From Dugong dugon (lineage: Eukaryota > Chordata > Mammalia > Sirenia > Dugongidae), in the NCBI GenBank assembly GCA_030035585.1, contig CM057469.1, positions 17,726,501 to 17,790,500 on the forward strand: 64,000 bases of DNA, written 5' to 3'. A program made the translations under genes and the position numbers. Below the pieces are notes generated by a model, which made no database searches, was not told the DNA's origin, and saw only the letters and a list, made by a program, of their open reading frames with translations. This document shows positions 11,518-21,982 of this stretch, one piece after another (positions within the stretch are counted from its first letter, which is position 1; the number at the start of each line of letters is the position of its first letter).

Positions 11518-12239
11518 TGTCTAACCTCCTCCAGCGTCACAAGGGGGAAGAAGAATCAAGATCAGCAGCCCAAGGCTGATTCCTGTGAGACAGTGGTCAG
11601 ACATGCCTCTTCTCTGTGCTGTCTTTGCCAGTTCTGACACCAGCCATCCCTCCCACAGCACACCCTACTTCTCTTCTGGGTTTGATAATTTATTGTAATG
11701 GCCACACAGAACTCAGACCGTACTCAGTTTATGGGGTTTATTAGGGAAGTATCAGGTTACAATTTAGGCTCAGGAACACTCAAGCATACAGTTCTTCTAT
11801 CAGGACAGCGTCTTCCCAGGAGTGCTCGCAGTCATGCCTCTCTCTGGCTCTAGGCCTCTACCCGAAGGCACTCAGCTTTCTTGCTCCATGGGCTGGGAAG
11901 CCCACCACGCTGTCTCCTGCTGCCGGGTCTCTGCTGCCACTTCTTGCCATCTTCAAGGTTACAGCTTGCTTTCTATCTCCTGGGTCCAGGAGCTTCTCAG
12001 TGCAGGGATCCTGGGTCCAAGGGACATGCTGGGTCCTGGCTGTTCTTCCTTGGCGGTGGTGGTAGCTTCTCTTCTTGCTTCTCGGGTGGCTCACCTCGAG
12101 CCCAGCAGGACTACAAAACGGGCCCGTCCCTTTGGTGGGCCACAATTACCCTATCACACAGTCCTTCCCAGTCACTTGGGTGGGAGTTACAAGACCATGG
12201 CTAGAAAGGAGACAAAAGTGATCCATCATACTGCAGTCA
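11518..12239 (-). mobile_element. ERVL/MLT2-like solo LTR inserted in ancient L1
   Basis: This block interrupts the ancient L1, which resumes as 'TATAATTCTTTTTATATTTT' at about 12245. It begins TG and ends CA, with imperfect 5-bp flanks (TGTGG at 11513-11517, TGTTG at 12240-12244). On the minus strand an AATAAA signal lies at 11742-11737 in a phrase typical of MLT2-class LTRs ('CTCAGGAACACTCAAG' region on plus). The segment at 11988-12060 resembles 26908-26980 of the MaLR-type LTR. The family name is from memory and the exact borders are uncertain. Open frames here (for example 11822-12295) are chance frames. Confidence 0.6.
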
Positions 12240-12336
12240 TGTTGTATAATTCTTTTTATATTTTTGCAGAGTTCTATTTGTTAATACGTTGTTAAGAATT
12301 TTTGTGTCTATATTCATGAGGGGTATTGCTCTGTAA
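12240..12336 (-). mobile_element. Ancient L1, right remnant
   Basis: A short continuation of ORF2 of the split L1 ('AATTTTTGTGTCTATATTCA' matches the RT domain stretch also seen at 5262-5281 in the young L1). It ends where the SINE at 12337 begins. Confidence 0.75.
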
Positions 12337-12466
12337 GGAGCCCTGGTGGCACAACAATTAATTGCTCAGCTGCTAATGGAAATGTTGGTGGCTCCAACCC
12401 ATCCAGCGGCTCTGAGGGAGGAAGATCTGGCGATCTGCTTCCCTAAAGATTGCAGCCTAGAAAACG
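12337..12466 (+). mobile_element. AfroSINE (type A), 3'-truncated
   Basis: Starts GGAGCCCTGGTGGCACAAC, with a B-box-like 'TGGCTCCAACCC' and body 'GATCTGGCGATCTGCTTCC'. It breaks off after 'GCCTAGAAAACG', so the tail is missing. Confidence 0.85.
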
Positions 12467-13140
12467 TTATTACTGCTGGGTGGTGGTGAAAGCCCTGACT
12501 CACCAGTGGATCTCCTTTTAGTAGGAGGGGAGGGACATCTCATTGTGTGGTAGGGATGGAAGACCAGCTCCTCCACTGTCAATGGAGGGAGGAAGGGGCC
12601 GGTTAGCAGTCGTAGGTAAGAAAGTCCTAGCTTCCCACTTGGCCTTTTCTGAAACCATTTCAGCAGGGGAGGTAGAGTTGAGACCTCTGTTATAGTCTGC
12701 TGTGTGTGGAGGTCTAGACTCCCTGTTCAGTCTTTGCTGGCATGGATGAGGGTGGGGCCACAGTTTTGTTTTGTTTTGTTTTGTTTTTCCTGTGATGTTT
12801 GATTGGAGCAGAGCAATTTTTGTCTAAAAATTTTCTGTCTTGCTAGGTTGTCCCTTTCCTGGTTGGGACTTTTTTTGTTAGCCTCTGTTCATGTTTTTGG
12901 GTTAATGGCTTCTTCACCTCCATGTCTGGGATATATTAGACAAAAAGAAAACCCAGGGAACTCACCACTGTGTTGTTCCTTGTGTCCTGAGGTTCCTAGC
13001 CATGTGCCTTCTTTCCACCTTTCAGAGTCTTCTTATGTTTGTCTTATATAGAATGTCCAGGAATTTCAGTTGGGCTTAGCAGGAAGAATAGGGAAAAGTA
13101 CATCTACTCTGTCTTCCTGTAAGCTGAAGTCCTCTAGCAG
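12467..13140 (-). mobile_element. Probable ancient L1-derived sequence
   Basis: The phrases 'GGGACATCTCATTGTGTGGT', 'CCCACTTGGCCTTTTCTG' and a final 'ACTCTGTCTTCCTGTAAGCT' resemble old L1 non-coding regions in antisense. It includes a (TTTTG)n run at 12762-12787. The assignment is by general resemblance only. Confidence 0.4.
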
Positions 13141-14089
13141 CCTGATTAATTTTCTTAAAATATAAATTTGGAACCTAGAATTTAAAACTGATGAATATAA
13201 TCTTCTCTGTTGTGGCCCATCTTTTAATTTAATGAGTTCCTTAAAAAGCTTTTCTAAATATATAAATCCAGTACATTCACTATTTTTCTCAATTTTGTGT
13301 CATCTTTAAATTTATAAGTATGACTTCTATGATCTCAGCCAAATTGCTTATGGACATATTTAATAGGATTCTACCAATTCCAGGACTTAATAGCAACCTG
13401 CTAGAGATAATGTTAAAAATTGTAGTCAGAAACTCATTCTTCAAGCCATCCTCTTTGGGCACACTGCAAATATAATACGTTCTTCCTTTGTTCAGAAGAA
13501 CGTAAAGAGTTTCTTGGTGAAGCATCACAGCCTTCTAACTTTCAGCCTTATTAAACCATGTAAACAAGAGAAATAAATTTCATATAAATTGTTGAATTGA
13601 TTTTAATGAAATTATTCTGTCTCCTATTGGTCATTGTTTCCATTATGTGTGTTCACCATGGTTTATTACCCGCTTGTAAAATTTGGAAGATATTTATGTC
13701 AGACTTAATCATTATCCTTAATCAATAAACCATAAAATTCTAGTTTAAACTCACCCTCTTTAAGACATAATTTCTGTAGTCAAGAAGGTTATATTTTAAT
13801 AGATGTAAAGCAGTCAGTAAGAATTATAGCTGAAATTTACTTCCTGTCTCCCAAAGTGCCTCACACACTGTTGGGAATATATGACATATCTCAAATTATT
13901 TTTGGACAACTGTGAAATACCTAATGTATAAATTTTTTGAGTTGCCGTGTTCATTGTAGTGTAGCCATGGTCAGCCTTAAGAGTAACAAGCTGTGATGAT
14001 GATATGGGTAAGTTCAGGTTCTCAGAGCCCTGTCTTTGAAAACTTCACCTTTTCCTCTTCTTCCGTGTGGACTGATTTTTTGATTGCAC
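13141..14089. other. Unique-looking AT-rich DNA, nothing recognised
   Basis: No repeat, exon or RNA signal was recognised. Open frames are short and without family resemblance. Confidence 0.6.
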
Positions 14090-14514
14090 GAGTCATTCAT
14101 TTCATTCAGGAAACATTCACTGAGCAACCATCATGTACATAGTGCTTTGCTTGGTGCTTCTGGTAATACGGAGTTACTAAAGACAGGATATTTCATCTCA
14201 TGTAGTAGAGGCAAAGAGAACAATGCAGGCAACCGTGTGTAATACTAATTACGATAGACTAAGTATCATTCTAAAGATGAAACCTGTTTGTGGTGGCAGT
14301 GCAAAGGAAGGAGCAAATGATTATGACTGTGAGGATAGGGAACATCTTCATGAAAAAAAGTGGGACATGTCCAGAGGAAGGTTGGATGGAATTCTGGTGG
14401 CAGAAAAGTGGAGGGACTGAGCAGGTAGCATGAATAAAGGCCCAGAGCCCATGGAAAGAATAGACTCTGTTCCCAGTCCTGGAGCACAGAGTGTGTTGGG
14501 CTTTGACGTAGTGT
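14090..14514. repeat. Ancient interspersed repeat, L2-like start plus unassigned body
   Basis: Begins with 'TTCATTCAGGAAACATTCAC', the degenerate form of a motif shared by several repeats in this window (an 'increase in tumour-size-like' layout: tail motif, then 'GGAG...CAGAGCCCATGGAAAG'). It is split by the SINE at 14515 and continues at 14722-14970 ('GTTTGGACTTTATAGTAAAT'). The family is not identified with certainty. Confidence 0.4.
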
Positions 14515-14721
14515 TAAAAAACCAGTTGCCGTCAATTCAACTCAGACTCATGGCGACCCCATGTGTGTCAGAGTAGAACTGTGCTCCATAGGGTTTTCAA
14601 GGCTGGTATTTTAGAAATAGATTGTTGGCCTTTCTGCTCAGGTGCTTCTGGGTGAACTTGAACCTCCAACGTTTCGGTTAGCAGCTGAGCACATTAACCA
14701 TTTGCACGACCCGGGGACTCC
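14515..14721 (-). mobile_element. AfroSINE (type B), full length
   Basis: The plus strand starts with the SINE tail complement ('AACTCAGACTCATGGCGACC') and ends with the head complement 'GCACGACCCGGGGACTCC'. The head GGAGTCCCCGGGTCGTGCAAA marks the B type. Confidence 0.92.
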
Positions 14722-14970
14722 TGTTCTTATGTAAGGGCCTGGATGGGTGAGATGAGGTTTGGTTGTGGAGTTTCTTGAATGCTCTGGTATGAAGTTTGGA
14801 CTTTATAGTAAATAGGGAGCTGTTAAAAGTTTCCAAGCAGGGGAATAACATGGTTATAATGATTTGGAAAGATAATGCTGGTAATAGCGTGAAAGACAGA
14901 TTAGAGAGTCAAGGAACTGGAAGAAGGAACCTAGTTATCAAGCTGTTGCAATAGTTCAGACAGGAGAAAT
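14722..14970. repeat. Ancient interspersed repeat, right part
   Basis: Continues the 14090 repeat across the SINE. It shares the order of motifs with 36520-36770 and 42250-42480 ('ACTTTATAGTAAATAGGGAG', then 'CAAGCAGGGGAATAACATGG'). Confidence 0.4.
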
Positions 14971-15428
14971 GGAAATGTAAAATTGGTCTCTTGCAAAAAG
15001 GTCAGAATCATCTGAAGTGCACTCAGTGACACATAACTACTGCTTTTAATCTGAACAGCATTCGTTTTGTGATTAGGAAGAGACTGAAATTCTCTGCTAG
15101 CAATGAGAGTAAAAATCAGATTTTTTAAAATAAAACTGTACTGTTTTCACTTAAAGTTCCTAGCCTCTTATTAACTAAGTATATTGTAATTTTCTTTGAG
15201 TAATGTAGTTTTTTCATTTTAAAAGGACAGTCAGTCTATAAGAATGAGTACATTTTTGCATCAGTTGGTCTTTCTGTGGGATGCAGGCTATCTGGGTTAT
15301 CTGTTTTGCAGTTTTTAATTTTGAGGGATCTTGGGGGATATAAATTGTTTGGACACAATACTTTTGAGTAGTACCTCAGTTGAGAAAACGTCAGCTCTGT
15401 TTATACGACCATTCGTATGTCTGGGAAC
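14971..15428. other. Unique-looking sequence
   Basis: AT-rich, with no recognised repeat or gene. Confidence 0.55.
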
Positions 15429-15440
15429 TACATGAAAGGA

Positions 15441-15643
15441 CCAAAAACCCACTGCCTTAGAGTCGAATTCTGACTCTTAGTGACCCTACAGGGCAGAGTA
15501 GAACTGCCCCATAGTATTTCCAAGGCTGTAATCTTTACAGAAGCAGACTGCCACATCTTTTTCTCGAGGAGCAGCTGGTGGGTTCGAACCACCGATTTTT
15601 CAGTTAGCAGCTGAATGCTTAACCACTGCACCACCAGGACTCC
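15441..15643 (-). mobile_element. AfroSINE (type A), full length, with direct flanks
   Basis: Tail complement 'GAGTCGAATTCTGACTCTTA' at the left and head complement 'CACCACCAGGACTCC' at the right. The flanking sequence TACATGAAAGGACC occurs at 15429-15442 and again at 15645-15658, a target duplication of up to 14 bp (the last bases may belong to the SINE). Confidence 0.93.
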
Positions 15644-15655
15644 TTACATGAAAGG

Positions 15656-15785
15656 ACCCAAACCAACTGCCATCGAGTTGATTCTGACTTGTAATGACCT
15701 AAAGGACAAAGTAGAACTGCCCCATAGGGTTTCCAAGGCTGTAAAGCTTTAAGGAAGCAGACTGCCACATCTTTCTCCTGCACCA
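15656..15785 (-). mobile_element. AfroSINE, 5'-truncated, directly beside the previous copy
   Basis: 'CATCGAGTTGATTCTGACTT' to 'CTTTCTCCTGCACCAC'. The tRNA-like half is largely missing. It is in the same orientation as 15441-15643. Confidence 0.85.
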
Positions 15786-15933
15786 CGAAAGGACAGACAA
15801 GCCTGAATAATTTCAGTGATAATTTTGTCTGTATATTAAGCATTAAAGCCTTAATTATATATTGTTATCTCCCAAAGTGATGAGCTCCAGTCATTCCTAA
15901 CTGTAGTAAATCCTATGGTGCTAGCAAAACCGG

Positions 15934-16007
15934 GTGTTCCCGAGTAGTGCAAACAGTTAACACGCTCTGCTACTGATCGAAAGGTTGGAGTTCACCCAGA
16001 GGCGCCT

Positions 16008-16039
<32 letters not shown>

Positions 16040-16158
16040 CCCTGGTGATATACTTCCCCAAAACCTGCCATTTAAAACCCTATGGACACAGTTCTACTCT
16101 GACACATATGGGGTCGCCATGAATCAGAATTGACTCGACACGACAACGGGTTACTGGT
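15934..16158 (+). mobile_element. AfroSINE (type B) with an internal A30 tract
   Basis: Head 'GTGTTCCCGAGTAGTGCAAA', B-box region 'GGTTGGAGTTCACCC', tail 'GAATCAGAATTGACTCGACA'. An uninterrupted A-run (about 16009-16038) sits where other copies have a short purine stretch. The likely target duplication is TAGCAAAAC (15922-15930) / TAGAAAAAC (16159-16167), with one mismatch. Confidence 0.88.
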
Positions 16159-16167
16159 TAGAAAAAC

Positions 16168-17868
16168 TGAACACCACACAAGTCAGTCTGCTAACAACTT
16201 GCTGTAGTCACCTGCCTCTGAAGAACCTATTTTCTAGGGGTATTCTCTCCTCTTATACACTTTTAACTCATCTGGGAGCATGGAATCTCTTAATGTTCTC
16301 ATTTTTCTATTCTTCTTTAAGTAGGAGTAGACATAGTTCCAATTGCACGCTCAACTTACCAGGATTTTAAGTTTTAAAAATACTTACGATAATTCAGTGA
16401 AAGGTATGCTAATGAGTATTTTCTGCTATAGGCTCATTATTTATATGTCAAAAATTTAGTTAGTAAGGTCTTTGCCCTGTTTGCTAACAGGTGCCGTGAA
16501 ATTGTTGTCTCCATCTTCACTGCTTTAAAATAGAGAGAAAGCATTTTGTGCAGAACTTCTCAGTCTTGCTGGAGAAGTTACTCATCTCTTATGAACAGAT
16601 GAGTCCCCTCCGCGGCAGCCGCTTTTATAGAACCCCTAGTGGGTCCCTTGACACATTTTCCTTTCCTTACGTGCGCAAGAGTTTTACTCAGGTTTGATTA
16701 AATGGCAAAATAATAGCTTTAGACTGTCTTTGTTCCCTCTGGTCTAGTTTAAACAGTGAACATGCCGCACAAGATGCTGTGAGTTGAAAGGAAATAGCAC
16801 CAAATGTCAAAAGGTTAGTCCCTCAAAGGTCATTTGATCAAATGAGAAAACATGAAATGTCACTTTTGAAAGTCGAGACCGACCATGCTCTTCTCTATTC
16901 TTAATTTTCATTTCTACTGCACATGATGAATAAATTTGCTTTTATTTCATGAAATACTTAGGTGCAAGTCCTTCTTTGTTTAAAAGGTGTTAACAACTAC
17001 TTGTTAAAGCTTTTGTGACCCCACTATTCAGGTATTCCAAAATACAGATATGTTAAGATGTTTTTCATCCCAGTGAAAAATGGATTCCATTTGAGGGTCC
17101 CAGTGAGCACAAATGGGATCAGCGATGGGGCTGACTAACCCAGAGATCCCTTTCTTCTTCTGAACAGAGAAGGACAATGTCTTAGCTGTACTAAGGTTCT
17201 GTTGCAGAGATTAACGTGTTTGGAGTGTCTCCCCCTTTATTTCTGAGATGAAATTTATAGATGATATAACCACCTATACACATTTTTTTAAATTAAAACA
17301 ATGCTATCGTTTTAATACAAAGAAAAAAAATAACCTTTGATACATTTTATTATTAAAATCCTTACTCAGGACTATTCTAGGAGATACAATGAAGGAATCA
17401 GATGTTTGAACCTACTTGTAATAAATACGTTTGGATTAAAGAGAAGTAAAACAACATTTAGCTGAGTGCTGGCAAGAGTTTTTCTTTATATTTAAAGCTT
17501 TGAAATAAGTATACATTTAAACACATATAGAATGACCATAAATGTAATGTATCCAAATGCAGATTGATGCAGGCGTGTTCTCTCGGTAACTTCAACATGA
17601 GTTGGTGGCATGGTTTTCCAAACTGGTGAACAATTTTTGGTAAAATTCCAAGCAAAACAAGTGTAAGCCCTTCCTCAATTAACATGGAACCTATGTTCCT
17701 TGAAAATTCAGTGTTTAAACTGTACAAGAAGTACTTTGTGTCTGTAAGTAAAATGGACTTTGACGCTAGGTTCAGAGAATTATGAACAAGGGTTTTTTTT
17801 TAAAATCTACAAGAAAGTCTGGTGGGACATTTGAAAGACTTGCACGATGTAGCATAAGCTTTTGTTAT
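16168..17868. other. Unique-looking AT-rich DNA
   Basis: About 1.7 kb without recognised repeats. There is some G+C around 16600-16640 ('CCCCTCCGCGGCAGCCGC'). The minus-strand frame at 17458-17727 (89 codons) resembles nothing I know and lacks supporting context. Confidence 0.55.
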
Positions 17869-17992
17869 CTAGGACTGGCCTGTCCAGCATCCCCGACTCT
17901 GGCCTACCCAATGCCATTGTGACAATTAAAAGAACCTAAAATGGCCCTTCGGGTATGGTACCACCTCCACTGAGAATCGCTGATCTAAATCT
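17869..17992 (-). mobile_element. MER20-like hAT-Charlie DNA transposon fragment
   Basis: The order 'GGCCTGTCCAGCATCCC', 'GGCCTACCCAATGCCA', 'GTGACAATTAAAAGAACC', 'CTGAGAATCGCTGATCTAAA' matches, by memory, the antisense end of MER20. It is degenerate and its terminal repeat is incomplete. Confidence 0.6.
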
Positions 17993-18336
17993 CTTCTGCA
18001 CTGCTTGTGCCCACATGGGTCATGTCCAAGCTGCAGCGCTCTCTTGCTTCAGGATTTAGCTTGACGCGGTGCTGCTCCACAGATAAGGAAGTCCCATTAG
18101 TGCTCTAGAACTATTCTGCTTGAACCGCTTCCCTGATGGCTGGCTGATGCCTTCTGGAGATACTGAAATGCCATTCAGGTAGGTTCTCATTCCTCACCCC
18201 TTTGTTTTAGACAAATCTTTCGGATTCCTCAAAGGTTATGTGTATAAAAGGGATTCAGTAGATAAGTAGTTGTCACTCTTTTCTACTACCTTCCTGGTTA
18301 CAAAATTGTTTTTTTGTTGTTGTTGGGGTCTTTTTT

Positions 18337-18361
18337 GGGGGGTGGGGGTGGGGGAGGGAGG
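18337..18361 (+). other. G-quadruplex-prone G-run cluster
   Basis: G6-T-G5-T-G5-A-G3-A-G2: four runs of at least three G separated by single bases, the tightest such motif in the window. It lies 340 bases upstream of the exon-like segment at 18705. Confidence 0.8.
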
Positions 18362-18704
18362 CTTTTCCTCTCTGTTGTCATTAAGTGTCACAGGTGTACA
18401 GCACTGTTTGTCCCCTGCTGTTTGTTCCCGACCCCGTCAGCACTCCCGACTGTGATGACCACCGCTACTGCTGTTTCCGCTGCTTTCTCTTTTATTTATT
18501 CTTCTGAGCTTCACCGATGTGTCTTTTATATACGTCACCACCCAGTCAGCGTATTTCTTTCCTTCCAGCTCGTCAGTCAGTCATGGTCCTCAGCTGTTTT
18601 AAATTGCCGTATACTCCGTTGTTGCTTCTTGAATACGAAATACTTGTAAAAAATATTTTACTATTATTATTATTTACTCTTTTTTTTCCCCATGTCTGTT
18701 CCAG

Positions 18705-18793
18705 AAGCAAGAAGTATCCGAAAGATTTGATTCTAGAAAGCCAAGGTTTCTTTGTCATAGAAAGCTATCTGATGTTGTATGGTTACCACATAG
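18705..18793 (+). other. Exon-like segment, unconfirmed
   Basis: An 89-base stretch preceded by a long pyrimidine tract and CAG (18702-18704) and followed by GTAAGG (18794). Two of three frames are open across it. One begins SKKYPKDLILESQGFFVIES and continues to YGYHIG; the other begins KQEVSERFDSRKPRFLCHRK and continues to LSDVVWLPH. I recognise neither peptide. It is not obviously part of a repeat. It could be a real internal exon, a 5' UTR exon or a chance pairing of splice-like signals. Confidence 0.3.
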
Positions 18794-19304
18794 GTAAGGT
18801 GGGAACTTAGCTGAGAAATTTTAATTTGGTTGACAAGCAGTAAGGAGCTGGTGCATATTCTTGGGATAAGAGTAAAATGATGAAAGTTGTATTCTAATGA
18901 CTTGATTGTATTCATTATGCAGTTAATGTTATTTTTTTAAAAGATGAATTAGATGTAGATTCTGTTTAATATTTGACATATTAAGGAAAATACTCAAGGT
19001 TTTAAATATATTGTCATCTGCACCTCTGCCAACTAGAATAAAGTTTCATAATCATTGAGCCACCAGGAATCCATTAAAGGAAATATGGTCATATTTTATT
19101 TTAGGTAGAAGATCACTCTGTTGCTGTGTCATGGGTGGCTTGGGGTGAGGCCTGTCCAGGTCTCTGTGTGTGATTACAAGACTTAAATAATTCTAGAGCT
19201 AGAAATCACACTGATTGTTTTGTTTCTTAGATTATTTTACTTGTGTCTCTCTCAAGCACTTATGTCGTCTGCTTTATGTAATAATCTTTCAGTTATCCAT
19301 CTCC

Positions 19305-19404
19305 CCATTAGATTGAAAGCTCTAGAGACAGTCTTCTGCATTTTTGTGCATATTTACATTGCCAAATGCAGTGTCTTACACTTAATAGTGATCCATACGT
19401 GTTA
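19305..19404 (+). repeat. L2/MIR-like 3'-end fragment, sense
   Basis: 'AGATTGAAAGCTCTAGAGAC', then 'CAAATGCAGTGTCTTACACT' and 'TAGTGATCC', a degenerate form of the 'gcagtgcctggcacatagtag' end shared by L2 and MIR3. Confidence 0.45.
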
Positions 19405-19563
19405 GGAGCTTGGCTCTACTCAAACTTTACCTTCTTATTTGTGGACAGCATCTTTGGATTTTTTTGCCATTTCTTTAATTATCTCAAAGACTTTTAAGAC
19501 AGTGATTCAGTTGATACAGCCTTTTTAAAAACTCATAGAATTATACAGTGTTATTTTTGGGAA

Positions 19564-19710
19564 GGAGCCCCGGTGGCACAGTGGTTAAGATCTGCGGCTG
19601 CTAACTGAAAGGTCAACTGTTTGAATCCACCAGCCGCTCCTTGGAAACTCAGTGGGGCAGTTCTACTCTGTCCTATAGGGTCGCTATGACTTGGAATCGA
19701 CTCGATGGCT
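19564..19710 (+). mobile_element. AfroSINE (type A, short form)
   Basis: Head 'GGAGCCCCGGTGGCACAGTG' and tail 'CTTGGAATCGACTCGATGGC'. 'CCGCTCCTTGGAAACTC' joins the tRNA-like part directly to the tail part, omitting about 45 bases present in long copies. The same junction occurs in 37401-37557 and 57988-58145. Confidence 0.92.
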
Positions 19711-19751
19711 TTTTTTTTTTTAATTTCTGGAAAGAATTTTAAAAGTCACGG

Positions 19752-19870
19752 TAGCCAACTCCACATTTAACAGATGGGGAAACAGACACGAAGAGAGGTT
19801 AAGTGATTTGCCCCAAATCAATAGCTAATTAATGACACTGCTGAGACTGGAACACAGTGTAAGGTAGCTT
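19752..19870 (-). repeat. MIR fragment, antisense
   Basis: 'ACAGATGGGGAAACAGACAC', 'GAGGTTAAGTGATTTGCCCC' and 'GCTGAGACTGGAACACAG' follow the antisense MIR core order. Confidence 0.75.
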
Positions 19871-20381
19871 TCAAGAGATTATTTTTCACTAATTAAAACT
19901 GACTGTTGCTTTCACAGTGACACTAATAGGCTAATTTATTATTAATAGAACAAATATTTATTGACTATTATACACAAAATATGGTACTGGGCATTAGGGG
20001 TAAGATATATAAAAAGACAAAAATTTTTGCTTTGTAGAGGATCTTAAGATGGAGAGATTTGAAAATAAAATGTGGTCTATACATAGATGAACAGAGGATA
20101 GTGAAAGAGTAGCAGAGATGACATGCATGAAGCATTGCAGTGAAGAAAGGCTGATGGTACAGATGGAGAACTAGTCCCATCCTTTAATGCTGGGCTTCTA
20201 TTGCTTTGATATTTCCTGTATAAAACCACACATTTTTCAGAAGAAAAAAAGGAAAATTTGACAGTATGCATTTCTGTGTGATGGTTTAATCAAGGCCTTT
20301 TCAACTTCATATAGTAATTCATATCAAACAATACAAACATGTAATACAATTTTAATAGCTTTGGTTTCATTGTTGCTGAGA

Positions 20382-20450
20382 CGTTGTTAGGTGCTGTTGA
20401 GTCAGTTCTGACTCACAGCGACCCTCTGTACAAAAGAACAAAACACTGCT
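20382..20450 (-). mobile_element. RTE 3'-end fragment
   Basis: 'GTTGTTAGGTGCTGTTGAGT', then 'CTGACTCACAGCGACCC' and 'GTACAAAAGAACAAAACACT'. The part beyond the shared tail resembles the short RTE 3' ends at 43430 and 56714 rather than the SINE body. Confidence 0.55.
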
Positions 20451-21967
20451 GGCTGTTACAGAAAGACTTAACCAAAAGACTGCCATCATTGGGAAAGGTA
20501 AAATTTTACAATACAGAAAGACTTGGGCTGTTGCATCGGATGGCGCTTCTGTTTGGGCTATCAACTGCCTGCAGCACGAAATTCTGATTCTGGATTGCTC
20601 TGAATGAGATTCAGCTCTAATTATCATTTGGCAGATATTTTGGTACTTCAAAATTTCAAAATTCTGTGGTTTTGAACTTAATTTTTGCTAAATTTATTCA
20701 GTTTTTAGTGGGAGAGTAGGGTAAGAAAAGAGAATTCCTTGCAAAGGACAGTCTCTTATCCCCTTTAATCTTTCTCTTTAACTGTACTTCACTGTGTGTT
20801 GTAGAGACAGTGCTCAACGGAAATCAAAGGAGAAGTCAAAAAGATTCAAAGTATGTTTTCCTTTGACAGAAACTTCCTCTGGTAGATTTAAAAATCAGCC
20901 TTCTTTGGGAGCCATGGGATTCACTTAGTAATGACTACACTCATCATTATGTTTTTAGTACCGACATGAAGACAGTCCCAGGACGGAGAGCAGGGGACAT
21001 GTTTGCTTAGTTTCCTTGGTAAGACTGTCAGCCGAGTTTGGCTTGGTTAGCACACATACTACCATCTTGCATTTGATTATTCAACTCCAGGTATGTCATG
21101 AAGTTGGACCTACCAGAATACCTACCACAAATTGCGACAAGTTCAACAAAACATGTCCTTTATTCAAGTATGTGGCCTAGTCTTTAATGAGTTGGTGCAT
21201 TTTTGAAACTTACTTGGCAAGTAGGGATATTTCATTAACACCTAATATGATTAATATTTAGTGAATCGTTTAGAAAATGCACGGCAGATGTTTGGTGCCT
21301 TAGTAATGTATCATTTGGCAGCAAAGTATTATTTTCAGAATCCCGAGTACCATCATATATAAAGTTTCAGAAGGATATGTGGATGTGTGTTCTTATGATG
21401 AACACATACATATTCTTGATACTGTATCAACTTGACTTAATAGAAAATTGGGAATTCTACATTATACATTAATTTTTGACTGAACTGAATCTAAAAATTG
21501 TGGTTTCATTTGAGAATGAGTTTATCTTGCCTAAATTATTATAATGGACTACAAGTTACAAAAATCAGCATCTGAGAGGCCCTTTTTTTATCCTTATTTT
21601 GGAATAAGCATTTTTGACTCAACGGCAATGAGTATGGTGTATGAGAAGAGTGGTGGCAAACCAAAGCTGGGTGGAGTGGCAAGATTTGTTTAACTAAGGG
21701 AGTGTCAGTGTGTCTTTTCTTTTGTTTCATATTAGAGAGCCATCATTGGGTTCAAGTAGAACTGAACTGTATATAAATTTTTGATGATAAAGGCACTGTT
21801 CTTGGCAATAGGTCTAAAGTGTGGGACTCATACTTTAGGGATTGTCAAGATGATCCACTGGGATATTGAAAGAAAATATAAGAACTGTTATTTGTTTTTT
21901 TCTCATTTAGTTTATTTTTTACTTTGGTATATGTCTTACGTTATACTTGCTGTCTTAACACAATAGT
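20451..21967. other. Unique-looking sequence
   Basis: About 1.5 kb of AT-rich DNA without recognised repeats or exons. Confidence 0.55.
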
Positions 21968-21982
21968 AAATTTATATAATAA

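Larger units (their letters stand above)
17993..19304. other. Unique-looking sequence around the exon-like segment
   Basis: Outside the G-run and exon-like stretch nothing is recognised. 18400-18560 is somewhat richer in CpG than its surroundings. Confidence 0.5.

Noticed and set aside
11822..12295. 157-codon plus frame and overlapping partner frames
   Set aside because: Located within the antisense LTR; no viral or host domain is recognisable.
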